Part shown: piece by piece, positions 51,527 to 61,400 of the stretch
Layout of the letters: each line of letters begins with the position of its first letter
Position numbering within the stretch: position 1 is the first letter of the stretch
Source: Sphaerisporangium album
GTDB lineage: Bacteria > Actinomycetota > Actinomycetes > Streptosporangiales > Streptosporangiaceae
DNA: 64,000 nucleotides
NCBI RefSeq assembly: GCF_003323745.1
Contig: NZ_QOIL01000006.1
Coordinates: 395,627-459,626 of the forward strand
Reading direction: 5' to 3'
Notes under the pieces: generated by a model
The model's input: only the letters and a program-made list of their open reading frames with translations
Databases searched by the model: none
Told to the model about the DNA's origin: nothing
Program-made: the position numbers and the translations under genes

Positions 51527-53437
51527 TCAGCCCGCGGGGGTGGTGCTGGTCGTGGAGGTGGCGCGGAAGAACTGCCCGGCTATCTGGGCCGCGGCGGTCG
51601 CGTTGGGCGTCTGGGTGAGGACGGCCACCGCGATGTCGCCCTGCCACCCGACGAACCAGGCCAGGTCCGCGGGGCGCTTCTTGACCGTGTACGTCAGGGC
51701 CGCGGCCACGCCGTAGACGTCGCCGCCGGGGGCGGCGGCCATGGCGGCGTTGCCGGCGGTGACACCCGCGCGCATCAGCCCGCGCAGGCCGTCCAGCACC
51801 GTGGGGTCGACCGGGATGGGCCTGGGCGGCGGCGCGGGGGCGACCTCCGAGGAACTGTCCGGCGCGGCGGGCGCGGTGACGAGCGTGGGGGGCCGCCAGG
51901 TGCCGGACGCCAGCGCGCCCGCGACCAGGGCCATGGTCAGCGGGCTGACCCGCACCGTCTGACCCGCGATGATCTTCGCCTTCGCGGCGTCCGTCGTGGC
52001 CCGCGGGACCGTTCCGCTGAAGGACCGCAGCGGCAGGCTCCAGCCCACGCCGACGCCGAACTGCGCGGCCGCCTGGCTCAGCTCCTCGGCGTCCACCCGG
52101 CGGGCCAGCGAGGCCAGCGCGGTGACGCATCCCTGGGCGAACCCGGCCCTGATGGACGGTGACGTCCCGGCGGGGACGGAGGTCTGCTGGAAGCGCGCGC
52201 CTCCGACGGTGCGGTCGGCGGGGCACGGCACCTTCTGCGCGGGGTCGACCCCGGCCCTGAGCAGCGCCTCGGCGGCGACGATCGAGAAGGTGGTGCCCGC
52301 GGGGTACTTGCCGGCCAGCGCGTCGAGTTCCTGGTTCATCTCGTGGGCGCCGACGGCCAGGACCTCCCCGGTGGACGCCTTGACCGCGACGAGCGTGGCG
52401 GGCGCGGTGCCGCTGACGGCGAGGTCGGCGGCCCGCTGCACGCCCTTGTCGATGGTGGTCTTCACCGAGGTCGTGTTGGACCTGCCCGGCCACTTGGCGA
52501 GCTCGGCGACCGGCTCGCTCGTCTTCAGGTCGTAGGTGATGACCTTGGTGCCGGTGGAGCCGGTGAGCTGGTCCTGGTAGGCCTTCTGCAGGCCGCCCTG
52601 CCCGACGGTGTCGCCCGCCCGCTGCGGGCCGCCGAGCTGCTGCTCGGTCTCGGGGGTGATGGCGCCGACCTTGCCGATGATGTCGGCCGGCTCGGCGGGC
52701 GCGACCGGCTGCGACTTCTTGTCGACCGTCAGGTCGGGGATCTCGTCCAGGCGGTCGCGCAGCTGGGCGTACTTGCGCCCGCCGAAGGTGACGAGCGGCA
52801 CGAAGTCCTGCGGCGGGGCGGAGCGGATACGGCTGAGCAGCCGGTCCTGGGCGAAGCCGGTGAGGTGGAACAGCCGCTCGCACACCCCCACCGGGTCCTT
52901 GACCCGGGCCGGGTAGACGCCGGCGACGTAGAGCGTGGCCTCCTTCTGGAGGGGGTCGCCGTTGCGGTCCTCGATGGGCTGGCGGCCCTCGGTGGAGACC
53001 TCCACGGCGAAGCGCTGTCCCTCGCGCAGCTCCGGGTGGATGACGCTCGGCGACCAGCGGACCTTCCACCTGCCGTCCACCAGGTGCAGCGGCAGGTGGT
53101 TGTCGTACTGCCACAGCGGGTTGTTGTCGCCGAGGTCCACCTGGACGTGGAACTTGGCGTCGGCGGTGTCGCCGTTGGTCGTCAGCCCCTTCAGCGAGAA
53201 GCGGATCGACGCGGCGTCGAGCTGGAGCCCGGTGTCCTCCAGGGCCTTCCTCACGACCTTGGGGTCGCCGTCGGCGCGCTCGGCGGCCTCGTCGAAGTGA
53301 CCGGACTGCCAGCCGACGAGGAACTCGCTGACGGCGTCGTGCGGCGACGGCTCGGCGAAGCAGCCGGACGCCAGTGGGGCGACCACGGCGAGGGCGAGCC
53401 CCGCCGACAACGCTCTTCTCATGCGCACGGCCAGCAC
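51527..53437 (-). CDS. PBP-like lipoprotein with degenerate transpeptidase active site
   Basis: The 636-residue product has a lipobox (APLASGC, near residue 26), an NTF2-like MecA_N domain (about 33-145), a non-catalytic linker domain and a transpeptidase-fold domain (about 315-625). The fold is clear (YPAGTTFSIVAAEALLRAG, VSPLTMALVAGALASG, LAWFVGW). All three catalytic motifs are missing: the SxxK Ser and Lys are Thr and Ser (TTFS), SxN is GCV, and KTG is replaced by an Ala/Leu stretch. It should not bind beta-lactams covalently. It starts 8 bp after smpB. A regulatory or structural wall role is inferred. Confidence 0.88.
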   Translation of the reverse strand: MLAVRMRRALSAGLALAVVAPLASGCFAEPSPHDAVSEFLVGWQSGHFDEAAERADGDPKVVRKALEDTGLQLDAASIRFSLKGLTTNGDTADAKFHVQVDLGDNNPLWQYDNHLPLHLVDGRWKVRWSPSVIHPELREGQRFAVEVSTEGRQPIEDRNGDPLQKEATLYVAGVYPARVKDPVGVCERLFHLTGFAQDRLLSRIRSAPPQDFVPLVTFGGRKYAQLRDRLDEIPDLTVDKKSQPVAPAEPADIIGKVGAITPETEQQLGGPQRAGDTVGQGGLQKAYQDQLTGSTGTKVITYDLKTSEPVAELAKWPGRSNTTSVKTTIDKGVQRAADLAVSGTAPATLVAVKASTGEVLAVGAHEMNQELDALAGKYPAGTTFSIVAAEALLRAGVDPAQKVPCPADRTVGGARFQQTSVPAGTSPSIRAGFAQGCVTALASLARRVDAEELSQAAAQFGVGVGWSLPLRSFSGTVPRATTDAAKAKIIAGQTVRVSPLTMALVAGALASGTWRPPTLVTAPAAPDSSSEVAPAPPPRPIPVDPTVLDGLRGLMRAGVTAGNAAMAAAPGGDVYGVAAALTYTVKKRPADLAWFVGWQGDIAVAVLTQTPNATAAAQIAGQFFRATSTTSTTPAG

Positions 53438-53444
53438 GTGGTCC

Positions 53445-53912
53445 TCATCGGTTGCGGTGACGCAGGGCGCGTGCCATCTCGCGATCGGCCTGCTTCTCGG
53501 CGAGGTCGTGCCGCTTGTCCCACGTCTTCTTGCCTCGGGCCAGCCCGATCTCGACCTTGGCCCTGCCGTCCTTGAAGTACAGCGACAGGGGGACCAGGGT
53601 CAGGCCGGACTCCTTCGTCTTCGCGACGAGCTTGCCGATCTCCTTGCGGTGGAGCAGCAGCTTGCGCGGGCGGCGCGCGGCGTGGTTCGTCCACGTGCCC
53701 ATGTGGTACTCGGGGATGTGGACGTTCATCAGCCACACCTCGTCGTCCTTCACCTGGGCGAACCCGTCCGCCAGGCTCGCGCGGCCGGCACGGAGGGATT
53801 TCACCTCCGTGCCCATGAGGACGAGCCCGGCCTCGTAGGTGTCCTCGATGTGGAAATCGTGCCGGGCACGCTTGTTCTGGGCGATGAGCTTACGCCCGGT
53901 CTCACGTGGCAT
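53445..53912 (-). CDS. smpB: SsrA-binding protein SmpB
   Basis: The 155-residue product has the SmpB OB-fold motifs: [56 protein letters not shown], and the basic C-terminal tail [21 protein letters not shown]. It binds tmRNA and places it on stalled ribosomes. The gene lies 23 bp after ftsX and 8 bp before the PBP-like gene, all on the minus strand, so one transcript is likely. The tmRNA gene is on the same strand further downstream. Confidence 0.96.
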   Translation of the reverse strand: MPRETGRKLIAQNKRARHDFHIEDTYEAGLVLMGTEVKSLRAGRASLADGFAQVKDDEVWLMNVHIPEYHMGTWTNHAARRPRKLLLHRKEIGKLVAKTKESGLTLVPLSLYFKDGRAKVEIGLARGKKTWDKRHDLAEKQADREMARALRHRNR

Positions 53913-53935
53913 ACCTGCGAGCCTACCGGGGGTCG

Positions 53936-54844
53936 TCACACCCTCAGGTATCGCCGGAGCGTGACGAAGGAGGCCAGGACACAGATCAGAACGCCCACCA
54001 CGGTGGTCAAGGTGATGACCTGGGCGACCTCGCTCCAGCCGAGCTGGGTGGACAGCACGAAGTACTGCTTCATGCCGTCGAACAGCACGATCTTGGCGAA
54101 CATCAGCATGACCGCCGAGATCACGCCGCCCACGAGGCCGGCGATGGTGCCCTCCATGACGAACGGCAACTGGATGTAGAGGTTGGAGGCGCCGACCAGG
54201 CGCATGATGCCGGTCTCGCGTCTGCGGTTGTAGGCGGACAACCGGACGGTGTTGCCGATCAGCAGGATGGCCGCGAACACCTGGATGAGCGCCACGATCA
54301 GCGCGGCCGTGCGCAGCTTGCCCATGAGACCGAAGAACTTGTCCAGGAGCTGCTGGTCGTTGACGACGTTGGACACCCCGGGCGAGCCGCTGAGCACGTC
54401 GAAGACGGCCTTGTAGTCGTTCGGGTCCTTGAGCTTGACGCGGAACGACTCCGGCATGTCCTCGACCTTGACGGCCGAGAGGAACACGCTGTTGCTGCTG
54501 TAGGCGGCCTTGAAGTTCTCGTAGGCCCTCTGCTGACCCTCGAAGTCCACCCTCTCGACCTGCGGCAAGCTCTGGATCTTCGCCTGCAGCGCCTGCTTCT
54601 CCTGGGCGCTGACCGCGCCGCGGCCCTTGCAGGCCTCGAAGGGGTCGTTCTTCTTGCACAGGAACGCCGAGAGCTGGACCTTGTCGGTCCAGTAGTTGCT
54701 CATGTTCCCGACCTGTGCGTTGATCATCAGCCCAATGCCGAGCAGCGCCATTCCGATGGCCACGGTCACGATGACCGCGATCGTCATCGTGAGGTTACGG
54801 CGAAGGCCGATCCAGACCTCAGAGAAGATGAAGTTTGCCCGCAT
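53936..54844 (-). CDS. ftsX: Cell division protein FtsX
   Basis: The 302-residue product has the FtsX layout: cytoplasmic start ([20 protein letters not shown]), first membrane helix, a large extracellular loop (about 45-180, with a Cys pair in [14 protein letters not shown]), then three helices with the family motif [17 protein letters not shown] between them. FtsEX activates peptidoglycan hydrolases at division. The gene lies 34 bp after ftsE. Confidence 0.96.
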   Translation of the reverse strand: MRANFIFSEVWIGLRRNLTMTIAVIVTVAIGMALLGIGLMINAQVGNMSNYWTDKVQLSAFLCKKNDPFEACKGRGAVSAQEKQALQAKIQSLPQVERVDFEGQQRAYENFKAAYSSNSVFLSAVKVEDMPESFRVKLKDPNDYKAVFDVLSGSPGVSNVVNDQQLLDKFFGLMGKLRTAALIVALIQVFAAILLIGNTVRLSAYNRRRETGIMRLVGASNLYIQLPFVMEGTIAGLVGGVISAVMLMFAKIVLFDGMKQYFVLSTQLGWSEVAQVITLTTVVGVLICVLASFVTLRRYLRV

Positions 54845-54878
54845 GCTGTGGGTGTCCCCTGTTGTTCTCGCTGGGTGA

Positions 54879-55568
54879 TCAGTACGCCTGGCCGTACACG
54901 CCGCGCGACTGGTCCCGGACGATCTTGCCGTCCTCTAGTTCGACCACGCGCTTGCGCATGGAGTCGACGATGGCGGCGTCATGGGTGGCCATGACGACGG
55001 TGGTGCCGGTCCGGTTGATCCGGTCGAGCACCTTCATGATCCCGATGCTGGTGGCGGGGTCGATGTTACCGGTGGGCTCGTCCGCCAGCAGGATCATCGG
55101 CCGGTTCACGAACGCGCGTGCCATGGCGACCCGTTGCTGCTCACCTCCGGACAGCTCGTCGGGCATGCGGTGGGCCTTGCCTTCGAGGCCGACCAGCTCC
55201 ACGACCTCGGGCACCACCTTGCGGATGAACCGCCGGGGCTTGCCGATGACCTCCAGCGCGAAGGCCACGTTCTCGTACACGTTCTTGTTGGGCAGGAGCC
55301 GGAAGTCCTGGAACACGCAGCCGATGCGGCGCCGCAGGTGCGGCACCTTGAAGTTGGACAGGCGCGCCAGATCCTTGCCGGCGACATGGATGGCGCCCGA
55401 GTTCGGGCGCTCCTCCTTCAGGACCAGCCGGAGAAAGGTCGACTTCCCCGACCCCGAAGGACCGACCAGGAACACGAACTCCCCCTTGTCGACGTCCACG
55501 CTGACGTGGTCGAGGGCGGGCCGGTTCTGGTTAACGTAGACCTTGGTGACATTATCGAAATGGATCAC
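54879..55568 (-). CDS. ftsE: Cell division ATP-binding protein FtsE
   Basis: The 229-residue product is the ABC ATPase partner of FtsX: Walker [10 protein letters not shown], FtsE-type Q-loop [18 protein letters not shown], signature [14 protein letters not shown], Walker [12 protein letters not shown] and the H-loop ATHD. The start is taken as the GTG at 55568 ([11 protein letters not shown]), the normal FtsE start. The next genes in the same direction are ftsX, smpB and the PBP-like gene. Confidence 0.95.
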   Translation of the reverse strand: MIHFDNVTKVYVNQNRPALDHVSVDVDKGEFVFLVGPSGSGKSTFLRLVLKEERPNSGAIHVAGKDLARLSNFKVPHLRRRIGCVFQDFRLLPNKNVYENVAFALEVIGKPRRFIRKVVPEVVELVGLEGKAHRMPDELSGGEQQRVAMARAFVNRPMILLADEPTGNIDPATSIGIMKVLDRINRTGTTVVMATHDAAIVDSMRKRVVELEDGKIVRDQSRGVYGQAY

Positions 55569-55804
55569 AGGCGCATCACGGCATGCCAGTCTAGGGGTTA
55601 GGACGGTAGCGGGAGTGGCCGCGTGAGCCACATCGCATTGCTCGCCGGTCGGGGGGCGCCGGTCTTTACCATCGATCGACGTTCCGGTTGGCCGAGGCTC
55701 AGTCTAGGGGTAACACTGGCATGGAACGTCCATAACGGAAACAAAACGATTCCACACTCGCTAACAGCATGGTAAAGCGATCACCGTGGAGAGGGAGATA
55801 TCCC

Positions 55805-55996
55805 GTGAGCTGCGAACATCTGGTCTGCGCACAGTGCGCCGGCCCTGTGGTCGAAGGACGCTGCCCCGCGTGCCGGGCCAGCAGGGACAGGCTGCACCAC
55901 CATGGGCTGGGCGGCCTGTCGCCCATGCTCGTCGCGATCGTGCTGGTCGTGCTGCTGGTGTTCACGCTGACGCTCAAGCACCTGTACGGCGCCTGA
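55805..55996 (+). CDS. Small zinc-ribbon membrane protein
   Basis: The 63-residue product starts with two cysteine pairs (CEHLVCAQC and GRCPACRAS), as in a zinc ribbon, and ends with a single membrane helix (MLVAIVLVVLLVFTLTL). A GTG start at 55805 has GAGGGAG upstream. It is divergent from ftsE and upstream of the convergent prfB. Possibly a membrane-bound adaptor; function unknown. Confidence 0.65.
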   Translation: MSCEHLVCAQCAGPVVEGRCPACRASRDRLHHHGLGGLSPMLVAIVLVVLLVFTLTLKHLYGA

Positions 55997-56178
55997 GCGG
56001 CGTTCCGGCGGCGCCGCTCGGCGTCGCCCACGCGGCCGGGCGGCCGTGAGCCGCTCCGGCCGGCGAGGGACCGCACGGTGGTCAGCCCGCCACGCCCGCC
56101 GTCCTCCTGGCGCGCCCGCCTTCGCCCCCGGCCGCCGTCACCGAGCCGGACCGCGGCGGGACCGAAGCCATCGGGCCG

Positions 56179-57306
<1,128 letters not shown>

Positions 57307-57373
57307 GGGTACGCGACACCGGAGGCACCTCGCGCGTGGCTAGCATGGGCGCGGGACTCATCGGGAGGCGAGC

Positions 57374-58444
57374 GTGACAAGGACCATGCGTGTCGCCCTC
57401 GTCTTGCTGCTCTTCGCCCTGGCCGCCTGCTCCACAGGGGGCGGGCCGCCGCGCCGGTCCCCGGACGCCGTCCCGGCCTCCGCGCCCGCGACCGCCACCC
57501 CCGTCCCCTCCGCCTCTCCGTCCCCGACCGGCGACGCGCCGGCGGTGACGCCCGAGGACGCCGCCGTGATCGCCCGCAAGGTGCTCGGGGCGGAGGACGC
57601 CGCGAGGGCCTGGGGCGCGGAGTCCTACGCCGTCGACCTGACCCGCGACGCGCAGCGCCTGTTCACCGTGACGGCGTTCAAGTCCACGCGCATGAAGCCC
57701 GCCCGCTACACCTGGGGCGCCCCGCGGGTGCTCGTCCCCCGGCTGGGCCGTGACCGCTACCCCTACTGGTTCGCCGCGGTCGCCGACCGGCGCGACGCGC
57801 AGGGCCGCGACCGGACGGCGCTGCTGGTCTTCATGAAGGAGTACCCGACCTCCCTGTGGCAGCTCGGCTTCGCGTCGCTGCTGTACCCCGGCACGAAGCC
57901 GCCCGCCGTCCTGCTCGACCGCGAGGGGTACGCCACCGCGCTCCCCACCCGTGACGACTCGATCGCGATCAGCCCCCACCTCATGGCGCCGCTGCACGCC
58001 ACGATCGCCGAGGAGGGCCCCGGCGGGTTCGCCGCCGGCCTGATCGCGGCGGGCCCGCAGACGACCGGCTACTTCACCGAGGTGGGCAAGGAGCAGCCCG
58101 AGGCCAAGGGGCGCGGGCTCCTCTACGACTCGATCTTCGCCGCCACCACCTTCCCGATCTTCGCCCTGCGGACGACGGACGGCGGCGGCGTGATCATGTA
58201 CTCGCTGACGCGCACCACGCTGCGGCAGGTCAAGACCGACAACGCCCTGGGCCTGGTGCCGGTGCCGAGGAACGTCCGCTGGGCCACGGGCGACAGGCCC
58301 GTGGTGCGGCGCAAGCTGCGCGTCGAGGAGACCCAGCAGTACGTCACCCAGGTCTCGCGCAAGGGCGCGACCACCCCGGCGAAGGTGATGGGCTTCGACG
58401 GCACCCCGACCAGCGTCACCAGCGACATGCCGATCGAGGAATGA
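57374..58444 (+). CDS. Secreted lipoprotein of unknown function
   Basis: The 356-residue product has a lipobox (LFALAAC, Cys19), a Pro/Ser/Thr spacer (about 20-55) and a globular beta-rich domain (60-356) with many aromatic residues (RYPYWFAAVADRR, MKEYPTSLWQLGFASLLYPG). No enzyme motif is recognised. Similar proteins in Streptosporangiales lie next to prfB and gdh genes, an observation from memory. The GTG start has GGGAGGCGAGC upstream. Confidence 0.75.
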   Translation: MTRTMRVALVLLLFALAACSTGGGPPRRSPDAVPASAPATATPVPSASPSPTGDAPAVTPEDAAVIARKVLGAEDAARAWGAESYAVDLTRDAQRLFTVTAFKSTRMKPARYTWGAPRVLVPRLGRDRYPYWFAAVADRRDAQGRDRTALLVFMKEYPTSLWQLGFASLLYPGTKPPAVLLDREGYATALPTRDDSIAISPHLMAPLHATIAEEGPGGFAAGLIAAGPQTTGYFTEVGKEQPEAKGRGLLYDSIFAATTFPIFALRTTDGGGVIMYSLTRTTLRQVKTDNALGLVPVPRNVRWATGDRPVVRRKLRVEETQQYVTQVSRKGATTPAKVMGFDGTPTSVTSDMPIEE

Positions 58445-58495
58445 GCGTCCCCGCCCGGCCCGTCGCACGCGACGAGCCGGGCGTACGGCGGACGG

Positions 58496-61400
58496 TCAGC
58501 CCTCCGCGTGCGGCAGGTTGCTGGTGGCGACCAGCGTGCGGATCGCCCGCAGCGCCACCGACAGCGTGGCCAGGTCGAAGTGGTCGCTCTCCCAGATCTC
58601 CGACAGCGTCTGGCGCGCCCGCGCCACCGCCGCCGAGTTGGCCTGCGACCACCCCGCCAGCCGCTCCTCCGGCGACAGGCCGGGCAGGCTGTGGGTCAGC
58701 ACGTCGCGGGTCAGCGTCGCGTGCGCGGCGTACAGGTCGTCGCGCAGCGCAGCGCGGGCCATGGAGTTCCACCGGTTGTCGCGCGGCAGGGAGATGACGC
58801 GCTCCCTGAGCCGGGCGAGCTGGAGCCGGTCGGCCAGGTCGAAGTAGACCTCGGCGACCTCGCCCACCGGCCGGGCGGTGCGCGAGGCGATCTCCACCAG
58901 GTCGAAGGTCGAGTACGCCGGAACCATCACCGCCGCCCGCTCGGCCAGGTCGGCGGGGACGCCCCGGTTGACGAAGCCGTCGCGGCGCTCCTCGAACGCG
59001 GCGACGTCGGGGCCGGCCAGCAGCTTGGGCAGGTGCGGCAGCAGCCCGTCGGCGCCCTCGGCGAAGAACCGGGCGGTCGAGGCGAGGTCGAGCGGCGGCC
59101 TGCGGTTGCCGAGCAGCCAGCGCGCGCCGCGTTCGGCGAGCTTGCGGCCCTCCAGCAGCATGGCGAGCTGGGTGGCGGTGTCGACCTTGTTGTCCAGGGC
59201 CTCGACGGCGCGCCAGAAGGTCGGCAGTTCGAAGACCTCCCGGGACACCAGGTAGGCCCGGGCGATGTCCGGGACCGAGGCGCCGGTCTCCTCGCCGAAG
59301 CGGAAGATGAACGTGGTGCCGCTGGCGTTGACCAGGTCGTTCACCACGCCGGTGGCGATGATCTCGCGGCGCAGCGGGTGGGCGTCCATGGCCGCGCGGA
59401 ACCGCTCGCGCAGCGCCGTGGGGAAGTAGGACACCAGCCACGGCTCCAGGAAGGGGTCGTCGGGCAGGTCCGAGGCCAGGAGCTGGTGGTCCACCGTCAG
59501 CTTGGTGTAGGCGAGCAGGACGGAGAACTCCGGGGCGGTGAGCCCGATCCCGGCCTGGCGGCGCTCGGCGAGCATCTTGTCGGAGGGCAGGGCCTCCAGC
59601 TCGCGGTTGATCACGCCGTCGCGTTCGAGCTTGCGCAGGTAGCGGGCGTGGATGTGCAGCATCTGCGGCGCCTGCGCACGGGCGGCGGCGAGAACCACGT
59701 TCTGGGCCTTGTTGTCGCGCAGGACGAGCCCGGCGACCTCGTCGGTCATGTCGAGGAAGAGCTGGTCGCGCCGGCGCTCGCCCAGCTGGCCGTCCCGCAC
59801 CACCCGGTCCAGCAGGATCTTGATGTTGACCTCGTGGTCGGAGGTGTCGACGCCCGCGGAGTTGTCGATGAAGTCGGTGTTGACGTACCCGCCGTTCAGC
59901 GCGAACTCGATGCGGGCGAGCTGGGTGAGGCCCAGGTTGCCGCCCTCGCCGACGACCTTGCACCGCAGCTCGGAGGCGTTGACCCGCAGCGAGTCGTTGG
60001 CCTTGTCGCCGACGTCGGCGTGGCTCTCGGAGGACGCCTTGACGTAGGTGCCGATGCCGCCGTTCCACAGCAGGTCGACGGGGGCCTTCAGGATCGCGTT
60101 GATCAGGTCGTTCGGGGTGAGCGCCGCCACGCCCTCGGGGATGCCGAGCGCGGCGCGCGTCTGCGGGGAGATGGGGACGGACTTGGCCGTGCGCGGCCAG
60201 ACCCCGCCGCCGGACGAGATAAGGGTGGGGTCGTAGTCGGCCCACGAGCTGCGCGGCAGCGCGAACAGGCGGGAACGTTCCTCGAAGCCGCGCTCGGGAT
60301 CCGGCGAGGGGTCGACGAAGATGTGCCGATGGTCGAAGGCGGCGACCAGCTTGATGTGGCGGGACAGCAGCATGCCGTTGCCGAAGACGTCGCCGGACAT
60401 GTCGCCCACGCCGGCGACGGTGAAGTCCGTGGTCTGGACGTCGACGCCCATCGACCGGAAGTGGTAGGCGACCGACTCCCAGGCGCCGCGCGCGGTGATG
60501 CCCATGGCCTTGTGGTCGTAGCCGACCGAGCCGCCGGAGGCGAACGCGTCGCCGAGCCAGAAGCCGTACTCCTTGGCGACGCCGTTGGCGATGTCGGAGA
60601 ACGTCGCGGTGCCCTTGTCGGCGGCGACCACCAGGTAGGTGTCGTCGCCGTCGTGGCGGACGACGTCCGGCGGGGCGACGACCTCGTTGTCGACCAGGTT
60701 GTCGGTGATGTCCAGCAGGCCGGAGATGAACTGGCGGTAGCAGGCCACGCCCTCGGCCATCAGCTCGTCGCGTCCCCCGCCCGCGGGCGGCCGCTTCACG
60801 ACGAAGCCGCCCTTGGACCCCGTGGGCACGATGACGGTGTTCTTGACCATCTGCGCCTTGACCAGGCCGAGGACCTCGGTGCGGAAGTCCTCCATGCGGT
60901 CCGACCAGCGCAGCCCGCCGCGCGCGACCTTGCCGAAGCGCAGGTGCACGCCCTCGACCCGGGGAGAGTAGACGAAGATCTCGTACTTGGGCCGGGGCAG
61001 CGGCAGCACGCTGATCGCCGAGGAGTCGAACTTGACCGACAGGTACGGCTTGCGGCGTCCGTCCACGTGCTGGAAGGCGTTGGTGCGCAGCGTGGCGAGG
61101 ATCAGCTCCAGGTAGGCGCGCAGGATGCGGTCCTCGTCGAGCGAGGCGACCTCGTCCAGCGCGGCCAGGATCTCCTCGTGCAGGGCCTCGCCCAGGTCCA
61201 CCCGCGTTTCCTCGGTGCGGCGCGGGTCCAGCCTCGCCTCGAACAGGCTGACCAGCAGCCGCGCCAGCCGGACGTTGCCGAGCATCACCTTCTCGATGTA
61301 CCGCTGGCTGAAGGTCGTGCCGGCCTGGCGCAGGTACTTGGCGTACAACCGCAGGATCAGCGCCTGCTCCCAGGTGAGCCCGGCGGCGAGCACGAGCCCG

